Assembly: GCA_025999435.1 (NCBI GenBank)
Contig: BNXH01000042.1
Coordinates: 1-14,274, forward strand
Direction of reading: 5' to 3'
DNA: 14,274 bases
DNA from: Bacteroidia bacterium
GTDB lineage: Bacteria > Bacteroidota > Bacteroidia > Bacteroidales > Dysgonomonadaceae
The first letter of the stretch is position 1. Each line of letters begins with the position of its first letter. This document shows, piece by piece, positions 6,239 to 14,133 of this stretch. A program made the position numbers and the translations under genes. The notes beneath the pieces are model-generated. The model was not told the DNA's origin, did not search any database, and worked only from the letters and a program-made list of their open reading frames with translations.

Positions 6239-7963
6239 ATGAATTTAAAGAAGGTATTTTTATTAATGTTTATCCTGACGGCTAGTTCTACCGGGATATT
6301 CTTTACTAATGCTGCGACTCTGCATACAGCACCTTTCTCTGTGGAATCTACTTACGACGATATTATAATACATACCGTCGCTAAAGGAGAAACAGTATAC
6401 TCCATTGCTGCTATGTACAACACTACCGTTCAACAGATATACGCAATGAATCCCGGCGCTGAAAAAGGGATCAAAGCCGGCGACAAGCTACGGATCCCGA
6501 AAGGCAAAGCCATATCCGGATATAGCAATCACCTGATAGAAGCTAAAGAAACCCTTTATTCCGTAGCCCGTATGTATAATATATCCGTAGATGACATCAA
6601 AGACGCGAATCCGGGGTTAAACGAAAGTTTATTTAAAACAGGCAAAACAATAAAGATACCCAAGTTTGAACCTGCGACAAACATTTCAACTGCATATAGC
6701 GTACAGAAAGGAGAGACTTTATACAGCATCAGTAAAAAATACAATGTTTCCGTTGAATCACTTCTGGCGGCTAATCCATCTATAAAAGATACCGGACTGA
6801 GGGAAGGCATGGCATTAAACATTCCGGGAAAAGCATCTTCGCCTGCTTATGATAACCGTAGACCGGTAGAGCCGGAAATAACAACAGAAAGCGCCTCCAA
6901 AGGTGAAACAGTACGAATAGGAATATTCTTCTCATTTACAGATACCGGTAGCAGCATCCAGAAAGATAAGCTGGCAGAGTATTACGAAGGCTTTTTGCTA
7001 GCCCTTAGAGACCTGAAGGCAAAAGGACTAAATGCCGAGATTTACACATTTGATGCAGGTCCTGAGAAAAACACAAAAAGGCTGGAAAGCCTGCTTGGGA
7101 CAAATGAAGTAAAAAGCCTTAACCTTATGATAGGAGGAGTATCCAAGCAACAAATAGAGACAATGTCCAAATTTTCGAAAAAGACAGGTATCAAATATGT
7201 AATACCTTTTGGATCGACAAGCTCCATAGAGAGTGATCCGGATCTGTTCCAGATGACTACGTCCCATTCTAATCTTTATCCTGAAATAGTTTCGGCTTTT
7301 GTGAAAAAATTTGGTGACTACAATGTTGTTTTTATTTCGGAGACAGGGTCGAATGATAAAGCGGATTTTGTCGCGGAACTGAAAAAAGGATTGTCAAAAT
7401 CTAACATTCAATATAAAACTATAACCGGTTCGGAAAACTTGCTTGAAAATATGAATGCGAATTTAAGGTCGGGAAGAAACATATTGGTGCCGGCTTCTTC
7501 CTCCGAAACCACATTGCGAAAAGTATTAGCAACAATAGAACTCCTCGGCTCGTCGTCGGTATCGCTATTCGGCTACCCTGAATGGCAGGCATACACACAA
7601 CACGCAGAAGCTTTACACAAGTTCGATTCTTATATCTATAGTATCTTTTTCTTAGACGAACAACAAAAAGAGGTACAAGATGTGGCGAACCAATATAAAT
7701 CATGGTATGGTAAAAATATGATCAATTCATTTCCCAAGTGGGGATATTTGGGATACGACTCAGGACTGTTTTTCTTAACCGCCTTGAAACAATATGGAAG
7801 TGGATTCGAGTCTGACCTGACAAAGATGAAAGTACAACCCCTGCAATCTGCCGTAAATTTCGAACGTGTAAATGGCAAAGGAGGAGGATACATCAATAAC
7901 GGTTTGTATTTCGTTCATTATAAAACAAATTCCGTAATAGAAAAAGTAGATATTAGCAAATAA
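6239..7963 (+). CDS. Secreted protein: three LysM repeats plus periplasmic-binding-like domain
   Basis: A 574-residue exported protein. A signal peptide occupies residues 1-25 (MNLKKVFLLMFILTASSTG, then an Ala-rich cleavage region). Three LysM repeats follow at about 44-88, 98-142 and 152-197, each with a GET/KET-(V/L)YS-(I/V)-x-YN core and an (I/L)xIP end, for peptidoglycan binding. The remainder (about 225-574) starts with VRIGIFFSFTD and resembles the type I periplasmic-binding fold of branched-chain amino-acid receptors. No transporter genes accompany it, so it is more likely a wall-anchored scaffold or sensor than a transport receptor; this is inference. The stop overlaps the next ATG by one base (TAATG), indicating coupled translation with the barrel gene. 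Confidence 0.9.
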   Translation: MNLKKVFLLMFILTASSTGIFFTNAATLHTAPFSVESTYDDIIIHTVAKGETVYSIAAMYNTTVQQIYAMNPGAEKGIKAGDKLRIPKGKAISGYSNHLIEAKETLYSVARMYNISVDDIKDANPGLNESLFKTGKTIKIPKFEPATNISTAYSVQKGETLYSISKKYNVSVESLLAANPSIKDTGLREGMALNIPGKASSPAYDNRRPVEPEITTESASKGETVRIGIFFSFTDTGSSIQKDKLAEYYEGFLLALRDLKAKGLNAEIYTFDAGPEKNTKRLESLLGTNEVKSLNLMIGGVSKQQIETMSKFSKKTGIKYVIPFGSTSSIESDPDLFQMTTSHSNLYPEIVSAFVKKFGDYNVVFISETGSNDKADFVAELKKGLSKSNIQYKTITGSENLLENMNANLRSGRNILVPASSSETTLRKVLATIELLGSSSVSLFGYPEWQAYTQHAEALHKFDSYIYSIFFLDEQQKEVQDVANQYKSWYGKNMINSFPKWGYLGYDSGLFFLTALKQYGSGFESDLTKMKVQPLQSAVNFERVNGKGGGYINNGLYFVHYKTNSVIEKVDISK

Positions 7964-8667
7964 TGATAAAGAGATATATTCTTTTCCTGATTTTTCCGAT
8001 TATTACTCTGTTGTCTTACGGACAGAAGAAAGAATTCAAGCCGGAATGGAATGTAGGAGTTGGTTTTGGCCCCACATTCTCATCTGTTGATTTCCAGGTG
8101 ACAAGGCTAAGCAGAGGTCCCAGTACCAAAAACATGCTTCAATATCATGGGGGCGTCGCAGTCCGTTATCTTTCCGAAAATCATTTAGGTTTTATAGCTG
8201 AACTAAATTACAGCCAACAAGGATGGGAGCAAAGTTTCGATACTCCGCCAAATACTCCGCAATACGAACATTCCCATCAGCTGAATTATCTCGAACTTCC
8301 GTTCCTGGCTCATATCTATTTTGGAAATAAAGTAAGATTTATATTAAACTTAGGCCCTAAGATCAGTTTCCTGATAAGTGATAGTGAGAAAATGAACCGG
8401 GCATTATCTGACTATCTATCCAGCGGGGACGTACCTGAAACGATGGCCACCCATCAATATTACCGTATGGCCGATAAAAAAATAGACTATGGTTTGGTAG
8501 CCGGAATGGGACTTGAGTTTAGAACGGGCATAGGAAGTTTTGCTTTGGAAGGAAGATATGCTTTTGGACTGGGAGACATCTACAATAATACAAAATCTGA
8601 TGTGTTTTCCCGCTCTGCCAACAGGGTTATCTCCGCGAAATTGACATATTACGTTAAGTTATTCTGA
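7963..8667 (+). CDS. PorT-like outer-membrane beta-barrel protein
   Basis: A 234-residue exported protein with a signal peptide (MIKRYILFLIFPIITLLSYG, cleavage near residue 20). Alternating hydrophobic and polar strands follow: VGVGFGPTFSSV, LGFIAELNYSQQGW, LNYLELPFLAHIYF, VRFILNLGPKISFLI, YGLVAGMGLEFRTG, GSFALEGRYAFGLGDI. It ends in a terminal Phe (AKLTYYVKLF), as expected for a barrel signal read by the BAM machinery. The pattern matches the Bacteroidota outer-membrane barrel family that includes PorT; the sequence alone does not show that it is the type IX secretion PorT itself. It starts on the last base of the LysM gene stop, so the two are probably made together and may cooperate in the envelope. 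Confidence 0.85.
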   Translation: MIKRYILFLIFPIITLLSYGQKKEFKPEWNVGVGFGPTFSSVDFQVTRLSRGPSTKNMLQYHGGVAVRYLSENHLGFIAELNYSQQGWEQSFDTPPNTPQYEHSHQLNYLELPFLAHIYFGNKVRFILNLGPKISFLISDSEKMNRALSDYLSSGDVPETMATHQYYRMADKKIDYGLVAGMGLEFRTGIGSFALEGRYAFGLGDIYNNTKSDVFSRSANRVISAKLTYYVKLF

Positions 8668-8668
8668 C

Positions 8669-9352
8669 ATGCCGCGCATATATAAGTTTACTCGGACGGG
8701 ATTAAAGCTTTTATATAAAATCCGCCATCACAGGGGACACGGTATACATTCACCATTTGTATTTAATCTGATAACCAAAGTTGTTGAAGAAAAAACACCT
8801 TACCATGTGTATGAAGATATAAGATACGCGCTGGAGAGTGCTCATCTAAAAAAAACATCCTTGTCGAAAGAGGATAAGTTATATTTCAGGTTGGTAAATT
8901 ATTTTTCGGCACAACATATATTAGAAATTGGTTCCGGATACGGGATAACAACCCTCTTTCTGACAGCGCCTTCAAATAACATAGTCTGCGCTTGCCTGGA
9001 ACCGTCTGCGAAGAAATATAATGAAGCTAAAAAACTATATGCGATATGGGATAAAAATATCAGATTATACCCAAGCGAAAAACTCGTTATACCGGATTGT
9101 AAGCCGGATTGCATACTCATTAATTTAAATCGTTTTCCGTTACCGGATAATATTGTTCAATATTTATCTGATATTTCCTATGAAAAAACATTTATAATTG
9201 TCAAGGGTATCCGAACAAAGAAACGCAATCAAGCGTTATGGAAAAGTATCATAAACATGGACTCAAGAACTGTCGTTCTGGACTTGTTTAATATAGGCAT
9301 AGTGTTTTTTGATAAAACACTATACAGATGGGAATACAAAATAAGTTTCTAA
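8669..9352 (+). CDS. Class I SAM-dependent methyltransferase (substrate unknown)
   Basis: A 227-residue cytosolic protein with the Rossmann-type SAM-binding motif I, LEIGSGYG (85-92), followed by ITTLFLTAP and the acidic CLEPS strand (109-113) expected to contact the ribose. The N-terminal segment HRGHGIHSPFVFNLI (21-35) is, from memory, a signature of a Bacteroidota-specific O-methyltransferase-like family next to barrel or cobalamin adenosyltransferase genes. There is no clear catalytic signature, so the substrate cannot be named. The start is one base after the barrel gene stop. The 3' end contains a perfect 10-bp inverted repeat just before the next gene. Confidence 0.85.
   Translation: MPRIYKFTRTGLKLLYKIRHHRGHGIHSPFVFNLITKVVEEKTPYHVYEDIRYALESAHLKKTSLSKEDKLYFRLVNYFSAQHILEIGSGYGITTLFLTAPSNNIVCACLEPSAKKYNEAKKLYAIWDKNIRLYPSEKLVIPDCKPDCILINLNRFPLPDNIVQYLSDISYEKTFIIVKGIRTKKRNQALWKSIINMDSRTVVLDLFNIGIVFFDKTLYRWEYKISF
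9299..9323. repeat. Perfect 10-bp inverted repeat at the end of the methyltransferase gene
   Basis: The arms atagtgtttt (9299-9308) and aaaacactat (9314-9323) pair perfectly around a 5-base loop. The hairpin lies within the coding sequence, 27 nt before the stop and 41 nt before the cobalamin adenosyltransferase ATG. Weak A/T pairs dominate and no T-run follows. A role in processing or partial attenuation within the operon is only a possibility. Confidence 0.6.
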
Positions 9353-9363
9353 ATAGAAAAGGG

Positions 9364-9924
9364 ATGAAAAAAAGTTCTGTATATACTAAGACAGGAGACA
9401 AGGGCATGACTTCTCTTGTAGGTGGCAAACGCGTAGTAAAGTCGCATATCAGGCTCGAAGCCTATGGCTCAACAGATGAGCTTAACTCTTTCGTGGGATT
9501 TCTCATTCAGGAGGTAGATGACAAACATGATCTGGAAGTTCTTTCTTTTATTCAACATAAATTATTTACGGTCGGCTCATACCTCGCTACAGAAACAGAA
9601 GCTATCCCGCCCAAAGCGGCAAGCATAATCACAGACAATAATATCGCCTTGCTCGAAAGCGAAATGGACAGAATGGATAGTGAACTGCCACAACTACGGC
9701 AATTCGTTCTGCCCGGAGGAAGCGAATCGGCTTCCAGAGCGCACATATGCCGCACAGTATGCCGACGGGTAGAACGTTGTATACACAGAGTAAAGGATGA
9801 ATTTCCCGTTGACGATCAAATCCTTATGTTTGTTAACAGATTGTCAGATTATTTTTTCTTACTGGCGAGAAAAGAAAGTAATAAAAAAGGAAAAGAAATA
9901 TTTTGGAATCAGAGCTTAATATAA
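9364..9924 (+). CDS. PduO-type ATP:cob(I)alamin adenosyltransferase
   Basis: Transfers the 5'-deoxyadenosyl group of ATP to cob(I)alamin to make adenosylcobalamin, the coenzyme of methylmalonyl-CoA mutase and related enzymes. The 186-residue length is usual. The N-terminal ATP-binding motif YTKTGDKGMTSLVGG (7-21) is intact, followed by YGSTDELNS (34-42), LPGGSESASRAHICRTVCRRVER (116-138, the P-loop-like and arginine region) and NRLSDYFFLLAR (158-169). The start at 9364 puts YTKTGD close to the N-terminus as in homologues; an in-frame ATG at 9328 would overlap the preceding gene and add 12 unrelated residues. No cobalamin riboswitch fits in the 11-nt gap, so expression probably follows the operon. 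Confidence 0.94.
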   Translation: MKKSSVYTKTGDKGMTSLVGGKRVVKSHIRLEAYGSTDELNSFVGFLIQEVDDKHDLEVLSFIQHKLFTVGSYLATETEAIPPKAASIITDNNIALLESEMDRMDSELPQLRQFVLPGGSESASRAHICRTVCRRVERCIHRVKDEFPVDDQILMFVNRLSDYFFLLARKESNKKGKEIFWNQSLI

Positions 9925-9934
9925 GAAATAATGT

Positions 9935-9942
9935 TATTTTTG
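9935..9942 (+). promoter_or_regulatory. -7 element of the DUF2795 gene promoter
   Basis: TATTTTTG matches the TAnnTTTG consensus and sits 42 nt before the ATG at 9984. No TTG is present at the usual -33 distance, so the promoter may be weak. It begins 10 nt after the preceding stop and there is no terminator between, so read-through is also likely. Confidence 0.55.
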
Positions 9943-9983
9943 CGAAATTATAAAAAACAGCAAACTGTTAAAACTAAGATATT

Positions 9984-10205
9984 ATGTATTGGACTTTAGA
10001 ACTGGCATCTAAATTAGAAGATGCGCCATGGCCTGCAACAAAAGAAGAGTTGATCGACTATGCCCAACGTTCGGGAGCTCCTCTTGAAGTAATTGAAAAT
10101 TTACAGGAAATAGAGGATGAAGAAGAAACCTTTGATACAATCGAAGATATTTGGCCCGACTATCCGAGCAAAGAAGATTTCTTCTTTAACGAGGACGAAT
10201 ACTAA
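9984..10205 (+). CDS. Small acidic DUF2795 protein
   Basis: A 73-residue protein of unknown function. Residues 2-45 match the DUF2795 pattern: an aromatic start (YWTLELASKLEDAPWPATKEEL), then DYAQRSGAPLEVIENLQ. The remainder is highly acidic and aromatic (EIEDEEETFDTIEDIWPDYPSKEDFFFNEDEY), giving a strongly negative protein with no signal peptide or membrane segment. It has its own -7 element and a strong terminator, so it can be a single-gene unit. Conservation of the family supports a real gene, but no biochemical role can be given. Confidence 0.88.
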   Translation: MYWTLELASKLEDAPWPATKEELIDYAQRSGAPLEVIENLQEIEDEEETFDTIEDIWPDYPSKEDFFFNEDEY

Positions 10206-10243
10206 ATCTGAAAGGTTGTAATAGGCTAAAAGAAAATGAATAT

Positions 10244-10281
10244 AAAAGAGATTGGAGGAAAATACTCTGGTCTCTTTTTTT
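10244..10281 (+). terminator. Strong rho-independent terminator after the DUF2795 gene
   Basis: A 14-bp stem with wobble pairs (10244-10257 with 10265-10278) encloses a 7-base loop gaaaata and runs directly into a T-tract (10275-10281). The A-rich left arm also gives some bidirectional character. It lies 39 nt after the stop codon. Confidence 0.8.
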
Positions 10282-10395
10282 ATAGACTCGAATATAAAAA
10301 TAAAACACTATTATTAACCTGTAATAACAGGTAAAACCAGCCTCGACCTAAAGAAAAAGTCTTTAATTATTTGTTCTTCTAGCAAGTATGCCCAT
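10282..10395. other. Gene-free leader region upstream of rsfS
   Basis: AT-rich, no coding region. It contains a 6-bp hairpin, acctgt (10317-10322) with acaggt (10327-10332), loop aata, and no T-run. No riboswitch or RNA gene is recognised. Confidence 0.4.
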
Positions 10396-10422
10396 TTTGT
10401 TCAAAAAATCAGAGTATATTTG
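10396..10422 (+). promoter_or_regulatory. Promoter of rsfS-ftsH
   Basis: TATATTTG (10415-10422) is a clear -7 element. TTTG (10396-10399) could be the -33 element, although the 15-nt spacer is shorter than the usual 17-19. Transcription would start near 10429, about 28 nt before the rsfS ATG. Confidence 0.6.
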
Positions 10423-10456
10423 TAGCTTGATTTATAATTGACTTTTAAAATCGCGA

Positions 10457-10816
10457 ATGAAAGAAGTAAAATATTTAGTAAACGACATTGTGGCTGCATG
10501 CCAAGAAAAGAAAGCCAAGAATATTGTAATAGTAGATATGACAGAGCTTCCCGGAACTATTTGCCAGTATTTTGTAATATGCGAAGGGAACACGCCTATA
10601 CAAGTGACTGCTATTTCGGATGAAATCACAGAGTCTCTGAAAAAGAAGAAAAAAGAGCGCCCTATATCAACAGATGGATTGCGCGAAGGTCGCTGGGTAG
10701 GAATAGATTATGGTACAGTTATTGTACATGTGTTTATTCCGGAACTCCGCGAATTTTATAATATAGAAAATTTGTGGGCTGATGCTAAAATAGAATCTAT
10801 CCCGGATATCGATTAA
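10457..10816 (+). CDS. rsfS: Ribosome silencing factor RsfS (YbeB/Iojap)
   Basis: Binds ribosomal protein uL14 on the 50S subunit and blocks joining to 30S, reducing translation in starvation. The 119-residue length is typical. Family signatures are IVIVDMTEL (23-31), YFVICEGNTPIQVTAISDEI (37-56) and the C-terminal GREGxWVGIDYG-type segment (75-86) with VIVHVFIPELREFYNIENLW (88-107). It precedes ftsH by 19 nt and shares its promoter, the common Bacteroidota order rsfS-ftsH. The usual neighbour nadD is not in the window. Confidence 0.95.
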   Translation: MKEVKYLVNDIVAACQEKKAKNIVIVDMTELPGTICQYFVICEGNTPIQVTAISDEITESLKKKKKERPISTDGLREGRWVGIDYGTVIVHVFIPELREFYNIENLWADAKIESIPDID

Positions 10817-10835
10817 CTAGCTGTAAGATTTTTTT

Positions 10836-12854
10836 ATGGATAATTATAACAAAGGAGACAATAAGCCTAAAGGCCCGGGTACAAACCGCCCTAAAATGCC
10901 TTTTAATCTGTACTGGATCTATTTAATAGTATTCGGAGCGATTATCGGCATGTACTTTTTCTCAGACAATAGTGTCACGAAGGAAGTGCCTTGGTCCGAC
11001 TTTCAGGGTTACGTAAGAGACAATAGTATAAGTAAAATTGTCGTCGACAATAAGAATAATACACTGAAGGCCTATGTACGTCCCGATTCGATAAAGAATG
11101 TATACAAAAATGAAGCGGAACGCGCCGGAAGCAATCCGTCTATTATTGTAAGAATTCCATCGGCTGACAAATTTTCCGATTTTTACGATCAGGTAAGGGC
11201 GGAACATAAATACGACATCGACGTAAGCTACGAAACCAGTACCAGCGCCATCGAAATATTATTAAGCTTCTTGCCTGTTATCCTTATATTCGGCCTCTTC
11301 ATATATATGATGCGCCGTATGTCGGGAGCAAGCGGAGGCGGAGGCGGCGGAGTTTTCAGCGTAGGGAAATCCAAGGCTCAACTATATGACAAAGGTTCCG
11401 ATTTGCGGGTTACTTTCAAAGACGTAGCAGGATTATCCGAAGCGAAAGAAGAGATTGAAGAAATCGTAGAGTTTCTGAAAAACCCTTCCCGCTATACGGA
11501 AATCGGAGGTAAAATCCCTAAAGGAGCTTTGCTTGTAGGCCCTCCGGGAACAGGTAAGACTCTCTTGGCTAAAGCAGTTGCCGGCGAGGCGAATGTACCA
11601 TTCTTCTCATTGTCCGGTTCCGACTTTGTGGAAATGTTTGTCGGCGTGGGTGCATCCCGTGTGAGAGACTTGTTTAAACAGGCAAAAGAGAAATCTCCAT
11701 GTATTATATTTATTGACGAAATAGATGCTATCGGACGTGCCCGTGGAAGAAACCTGAATATGGGTTCTAACGATGAGCGAGAGAATACACTCAACCAGTT
11801 ATTGACTGAGATGGACGGTTTCGGCACTAATAGCGGGGTCATACTGCTCGCAGCTACTAACCGTGCCGATATTCTGGATAAGGCGTTGCTTCGCGCAGGA
11901 CGTTTCGACCGTCAGATCACTGTCGATCTACCGGATCTGAATGATAGAAAAGAAATTTTCAAAGTACATCTGCGCCCTGTCAAAATAGATGACACGGTAG
12001 ATGTAGAGTTCCTTTCGCGCCAAACTCCGGGATTTTCGGGCGCAGACATAGCAAATGTATGTAACGAAGCTGCGCTAATCGCTGCCCGCAAAAATAAAAA
12101 AGTAGTACAGAAAGAAGATTTTACCGACGCAGTAGACCGCATAGTAGGTGGACTTGAAAAAAAGAATAAAATTACAACTCTGGACGAACGGAAAACAATT
12201 GCAATCCATGAAGCCGGACATGCTACCTTAAGTTGGTTCTTACAATATGCCAATCCACTGGTAAAAGTAACGATTGTTCCTCGTGGTAAAGCGTTAGGCG
12301 CTGCATGGTATCTGCCGGAAGAGAGACAGATAACAACAAAAGAACAGATGCTTGACGAGATGTGCGCCTTACTTGGTGGACGTGCCGCCGAAGAAGTCTT
12401 TATCGGGCATATTTCTTCCGGTGCAGCTAACGATCTTGAGCGGGTAACAAAACAGGCATATGCAATGATTTCCTATCTGGGGATGAGCGAAAAGCTTCCG
12501 AATCTGAGCTACTACGACTCATCCGGCGAAGGATATGGTTTTACAAAACCATACAGCGAAGAAACAGCCTTGGTTATCGATAAGGAGGTGCAAAGTATGA
12601 TTAATGGGCAATACGAGCGTGCGAAACAATTGCTGCGCCAACATTCCGACGGTCATGGCCGATTAGCAAACCTTTTAGTTACCGAAGAAGTAATCTTTTC
12701 TGACGACCTGAAGAAAGTATTCGGCGAACGTCAATGGGTATCTCGTTCTGAAGAGCTATTGAAAGAAGCCGAGGAACCTCCACGAAATGTCGAAATAGAA
12801 ATTAAAGAAGAAAATATTTCCGGTATAATCAATCAAGAAGGACAATCTGAATAA
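10836..12854 (+). CDS. ftsH: ATP-dependent zinc metalloprotease FtsH
   Basis: Membrane-bound AAA+ protease that extracts and degrades misfolded membrane proteins and regulatory cytosolic proteins as a hexamer. The 672 residues contain two transmembrane segments (about 24-43 and 138-158) flanking a periplasmic domain (about 44-137), then a Gly-rich linker (163-172). The AAA module has Walker A GPPGTGKT (235-242), pore loop FVG (268-270), Walker B IIFIDEID (290-297) and the SRH with RAGRFDR (353-359). The peptidase domain has the zinc site HEAGH (458-462) and a candidate third ligand Asp533. The C-terminus is acidic. All catalytic residues are present; it should be active and probably essential. 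Confidence 0.97.
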   Translation: MDNYNKGDNKPKGPGTNRPKMPFNLYWIYLIVFGAIIGMYFFSDNSVTKEVPWSDFQGYVRDNSISKIVVDNKNNTLKAYVRPDSIKNVYKNEAERAGSNPSIIVRIPSADKFSDFYDQVRAEHKYDIDVSYETSTSAIEILLSFLPVILIFGLFIYMMRRMSGASGGGGGGVFSVGKSKAQLYDKGSDLRVTFKDVAGLSEAKEEIEEIVEFLKNPSRYTEIGGKIPKGALLVGPPGTGKTLLAKAVAGEANVPFFSLSGSDFVEMFVGVGASRVRDLFKQAKEKSPCIIFIDEIDAIGRARGRNLNMGSNDERENTLNQLLTEMDGFGTNSGVILLAATNRADILDKALLRAGRFDRQITVDLPDLNDRKEIFKVHLRPVKIDDTVDVEFLSRQTPGFSGADIANVCNEAALIAARKNKKVVQKEDFTDAVDRIVGGLEKKNKITTLDERKTIAIHEAGHATLSWFLQYANPLVKVTIVPRGKALGAAWYLPEERQITTKEQMLDEMCALLGGRAAEEVFIGHISSGAANDLERVTKQAYAMISYLGMSEKLPNLSYYDSSGEGYGFTKPYSEETALVIDKEVQSMINGQYERAKQLLRQHSDGHGRLANLLVTEEVIFSDDLKKVFGERQWVSRSEELLKEAEEPPRNVEIEIKEENISGIINQEGQSE

Positions 12855-12881
12855 ATTTCCAAGAAATAATAACAATATAAT

Positions 12882-12919
12882 ATGGGCACGGTTATTTTTA
12901 TCCGTGTCCATTTCATTTT
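12882..12919 (+). terminator. Terminator after ftsH
   Basis: A 10-bp stem with one G-U pair, atgggcacgg (12882-12891) with ccgtgtccat (12902-12911), 10-nt AT-rich loop, is followed by ttcattttt. It ends the rsfS-ftsH unit 27 nt after the ftsH stop. Confidence 0.75.
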
Positions 12920-12934
12920 TCATAAATAACCACT

Positions 12935-12942
12935 TAAATTTG
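12935..12942 (+). promoter_or_regulatory. -7 element upstream of the DUF5063 gene
   Basis: TAAATTTG fits TAnnTTTG, 25 nt before the ATG at 12968 and after the ftsH terminator. The -33 position is not a good match, so this is a tentative promoter for the DUF5063-exonuclease-J-protein operon. Confidence 0.5.
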
Positions 12943-12967
12943 TTATTGCAAAAGTAATACTCCAAAT

Positions 12968-13543
12968 ATGGCTGATGAATTGAAAGAAATAGTTTATTCG
13001 CGAGATTCTATTGAGTTTGTGACAGTTGCAGTGCAATACTGCGCTTACCTTGAAAATTTTGATAATAATATTATTGAGTCGGAACTGACAGATAAACTTA
13101 CCAAAATACTTCCACTGCTTTATCTAAAAGCATCCCTTATCCCGGAAACGGATACCGTAAACGAGGATAATCCGGAAATATCAGTAACAGAGGACGATTA
13201 CAATTACATTACATCCAAGTTGAATACTATTTTTGGCGCGAACGATACTTATCTTGAAGTATTCCTTCAAGACATGAAATATAGCGAAACTCCTATTTCA
13301 GCCAATATAAGCGAAGACTTGGCGGATATCTATCAGGATTTAAAGAATTTTGTAACTATATTTGAACGGGGTATCACAGAAAATATGAATGATGCCTTGT
13401 ATGTCTGTACTGAAAATTTTAAAATGTATTGGGGGCAAAAATTAGTAAATGCATTGAGAGCTTTGCATTCTTTAAAATACTCCGCAGATACAGACAATTT
13501 GGAAGAAGGCGAAATAGCCGAAACAGATGATGAATTATGGTAA
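12968..13543 (+). CDS. DUF5063 domain protein
   Basis: A 191-residue, probably soluble, alpha-helical protein with no signal peptide. The body (about 5-175: IEFVTVAVQYCAYLEN, LTDKLTKILPLLYLKASLIP, then ALYVCTENFKMYWGQKLVNALRALH) matches the DUF5063 pattern as I remember it. The C-terminus is acidic (EEGEIAETDDELW). No enzymatic motif can be seen. Its last 7 nt overlap the start of the exonuclease gene, so the two are translationally coupled and may act together. Bases 13296-13339 of this gene reappear inverted at the window end. Confidence 0.82.
   Translation: MADELKEIVYSRDSIEFVTVAVQYCAYLENFDNNIIESELTDKLTKILPLLYLKASLIPETDTVNEDNPEISVTEDDYNYITSKLNTIFGANDTYLEVFLQDMKYSETPISANISEDLADIYQDLKNFVTIFERGITENMNDALYVCTENFKMYWGQKLVNALRALHSLKYSADTDNLEEGEIAETDDELW
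13296..13339 (+). repeat. Source copy of the inverted duplicate at the window end
   Basis: These 44 bases within the DUF5063 gene are repeated in reverse complement at 14231-14274 with one mismatch (14247 is A where G is expected). Confidence 0.95.
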
Positions 13544-14124
13544 GTACAATTACAAAAGAAGAACTATCGGGTTTTGCTCAAGAAAAATTTACGGGACGTA
13601 TTATTGTTGTGCAAACCATAGATGAAACCTTAAAAGCGACAGCTTATCTTTCGGGATTCGGTGCGATTGGTTTTGATACCGAAACGCGCCCTGCCTTCAA
13701 AAAAGGAGTATCTCATCAAATAGCTCTGATGCAATTATCGACAGAAGATACATGCTTTCTTTTCCGTCTAAACCTCATAGGACTGCCTGATTGTCTTGCC
13801 GGAATATTAGTAAACCCGGCAATAAAAAAAATCGGATTATCGTTGAAAGACGACTTCACGGCGATTCATAAACGAAAGTCATTATCCCCTGTTAATTTCA
13901 TCGACATTCAGTCTTTTATTCACGATTATGGGATTGAAGATCTGGGACTCCAACGCATTTATGGCATACTTTTTGGAAAAAGAATATCGAAAGGGCAACG
14001 TCTGTCAAACTGGGAGGCCGATGTGCTTTCCGACGCTCAAAAACTCTACGCAGCTCTTGATGCATGGGCTTGCCTGAGAATATTCAACGAGTTAAAAAAC
14101 AGAGAAAAAATAAAGAAAAAATAA
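13537..14124 (+). CDS. DEDDy 3'-5' exonuclease (RNase D/WRN-like)
   Basis: A 195-residue stand-alone exonuclease domain. The four catalytic acids are visible: Asp47 and Glu49 in IGFDTET (Exo I, 44-50), Asp105/Asp106 in GLSLKDD (Exo II, 100-106), and Tyr171 with Asp175 in YAALDA (Exo III, YxxxD). These define the two-metal DEDDy fold shared by RNase D, WRN exonuclease and proofreading domains. There are no HRDC or helicase domains; the C-terminus is a short Lys-rich tail. Without them, DNA versus RNA substrate cannot be told. The ATG overlaps the DUF5063 gene by 7 nt, and the J-domain gene follows 9 nt after its stop. Confidence 0.93.
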   Translation: MVSTITKEELSGFAQEKFTGRIIVVQTIDETLKATAYLSGFGAIGFDTETRPAFKKGVSHQIALMQLSTEDTCFLFRLNLIGLPDCLAGILVNPAIKKIGLSLKDDFTAIHKRKSLSPVNFIDIQSFIHDYGIEDLGLQRIYGILFGKRISKGQRLSNWEADVLSDAQKLYAALDAWACLRIFNELKNREKIKKK

Positions 14125-14133
14125 AACACAAAT

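Noticed and set aside
9093..9114. Short direct repeat ccggattg twice in the methyltransferase gene
   Set aside because: Two 8-base copies encoding PDCKPDC within a conserved-length protein; likely chance or local slippage, with no supporting structure.
9328..9363. Upstream ATG for the cobalamin adenosyltransferase
   Set aside because: It lies inside the methyltransferase gene and adds 12 residues not typical of the family; the 9364 start gives the standard N-terminus.
9353..9363. Cobalamin riboswitch before the adenosyltransferase gene
   Set aside because: The gap is only 11 nt and no B12-box-like structure is seen upstream within the operon.
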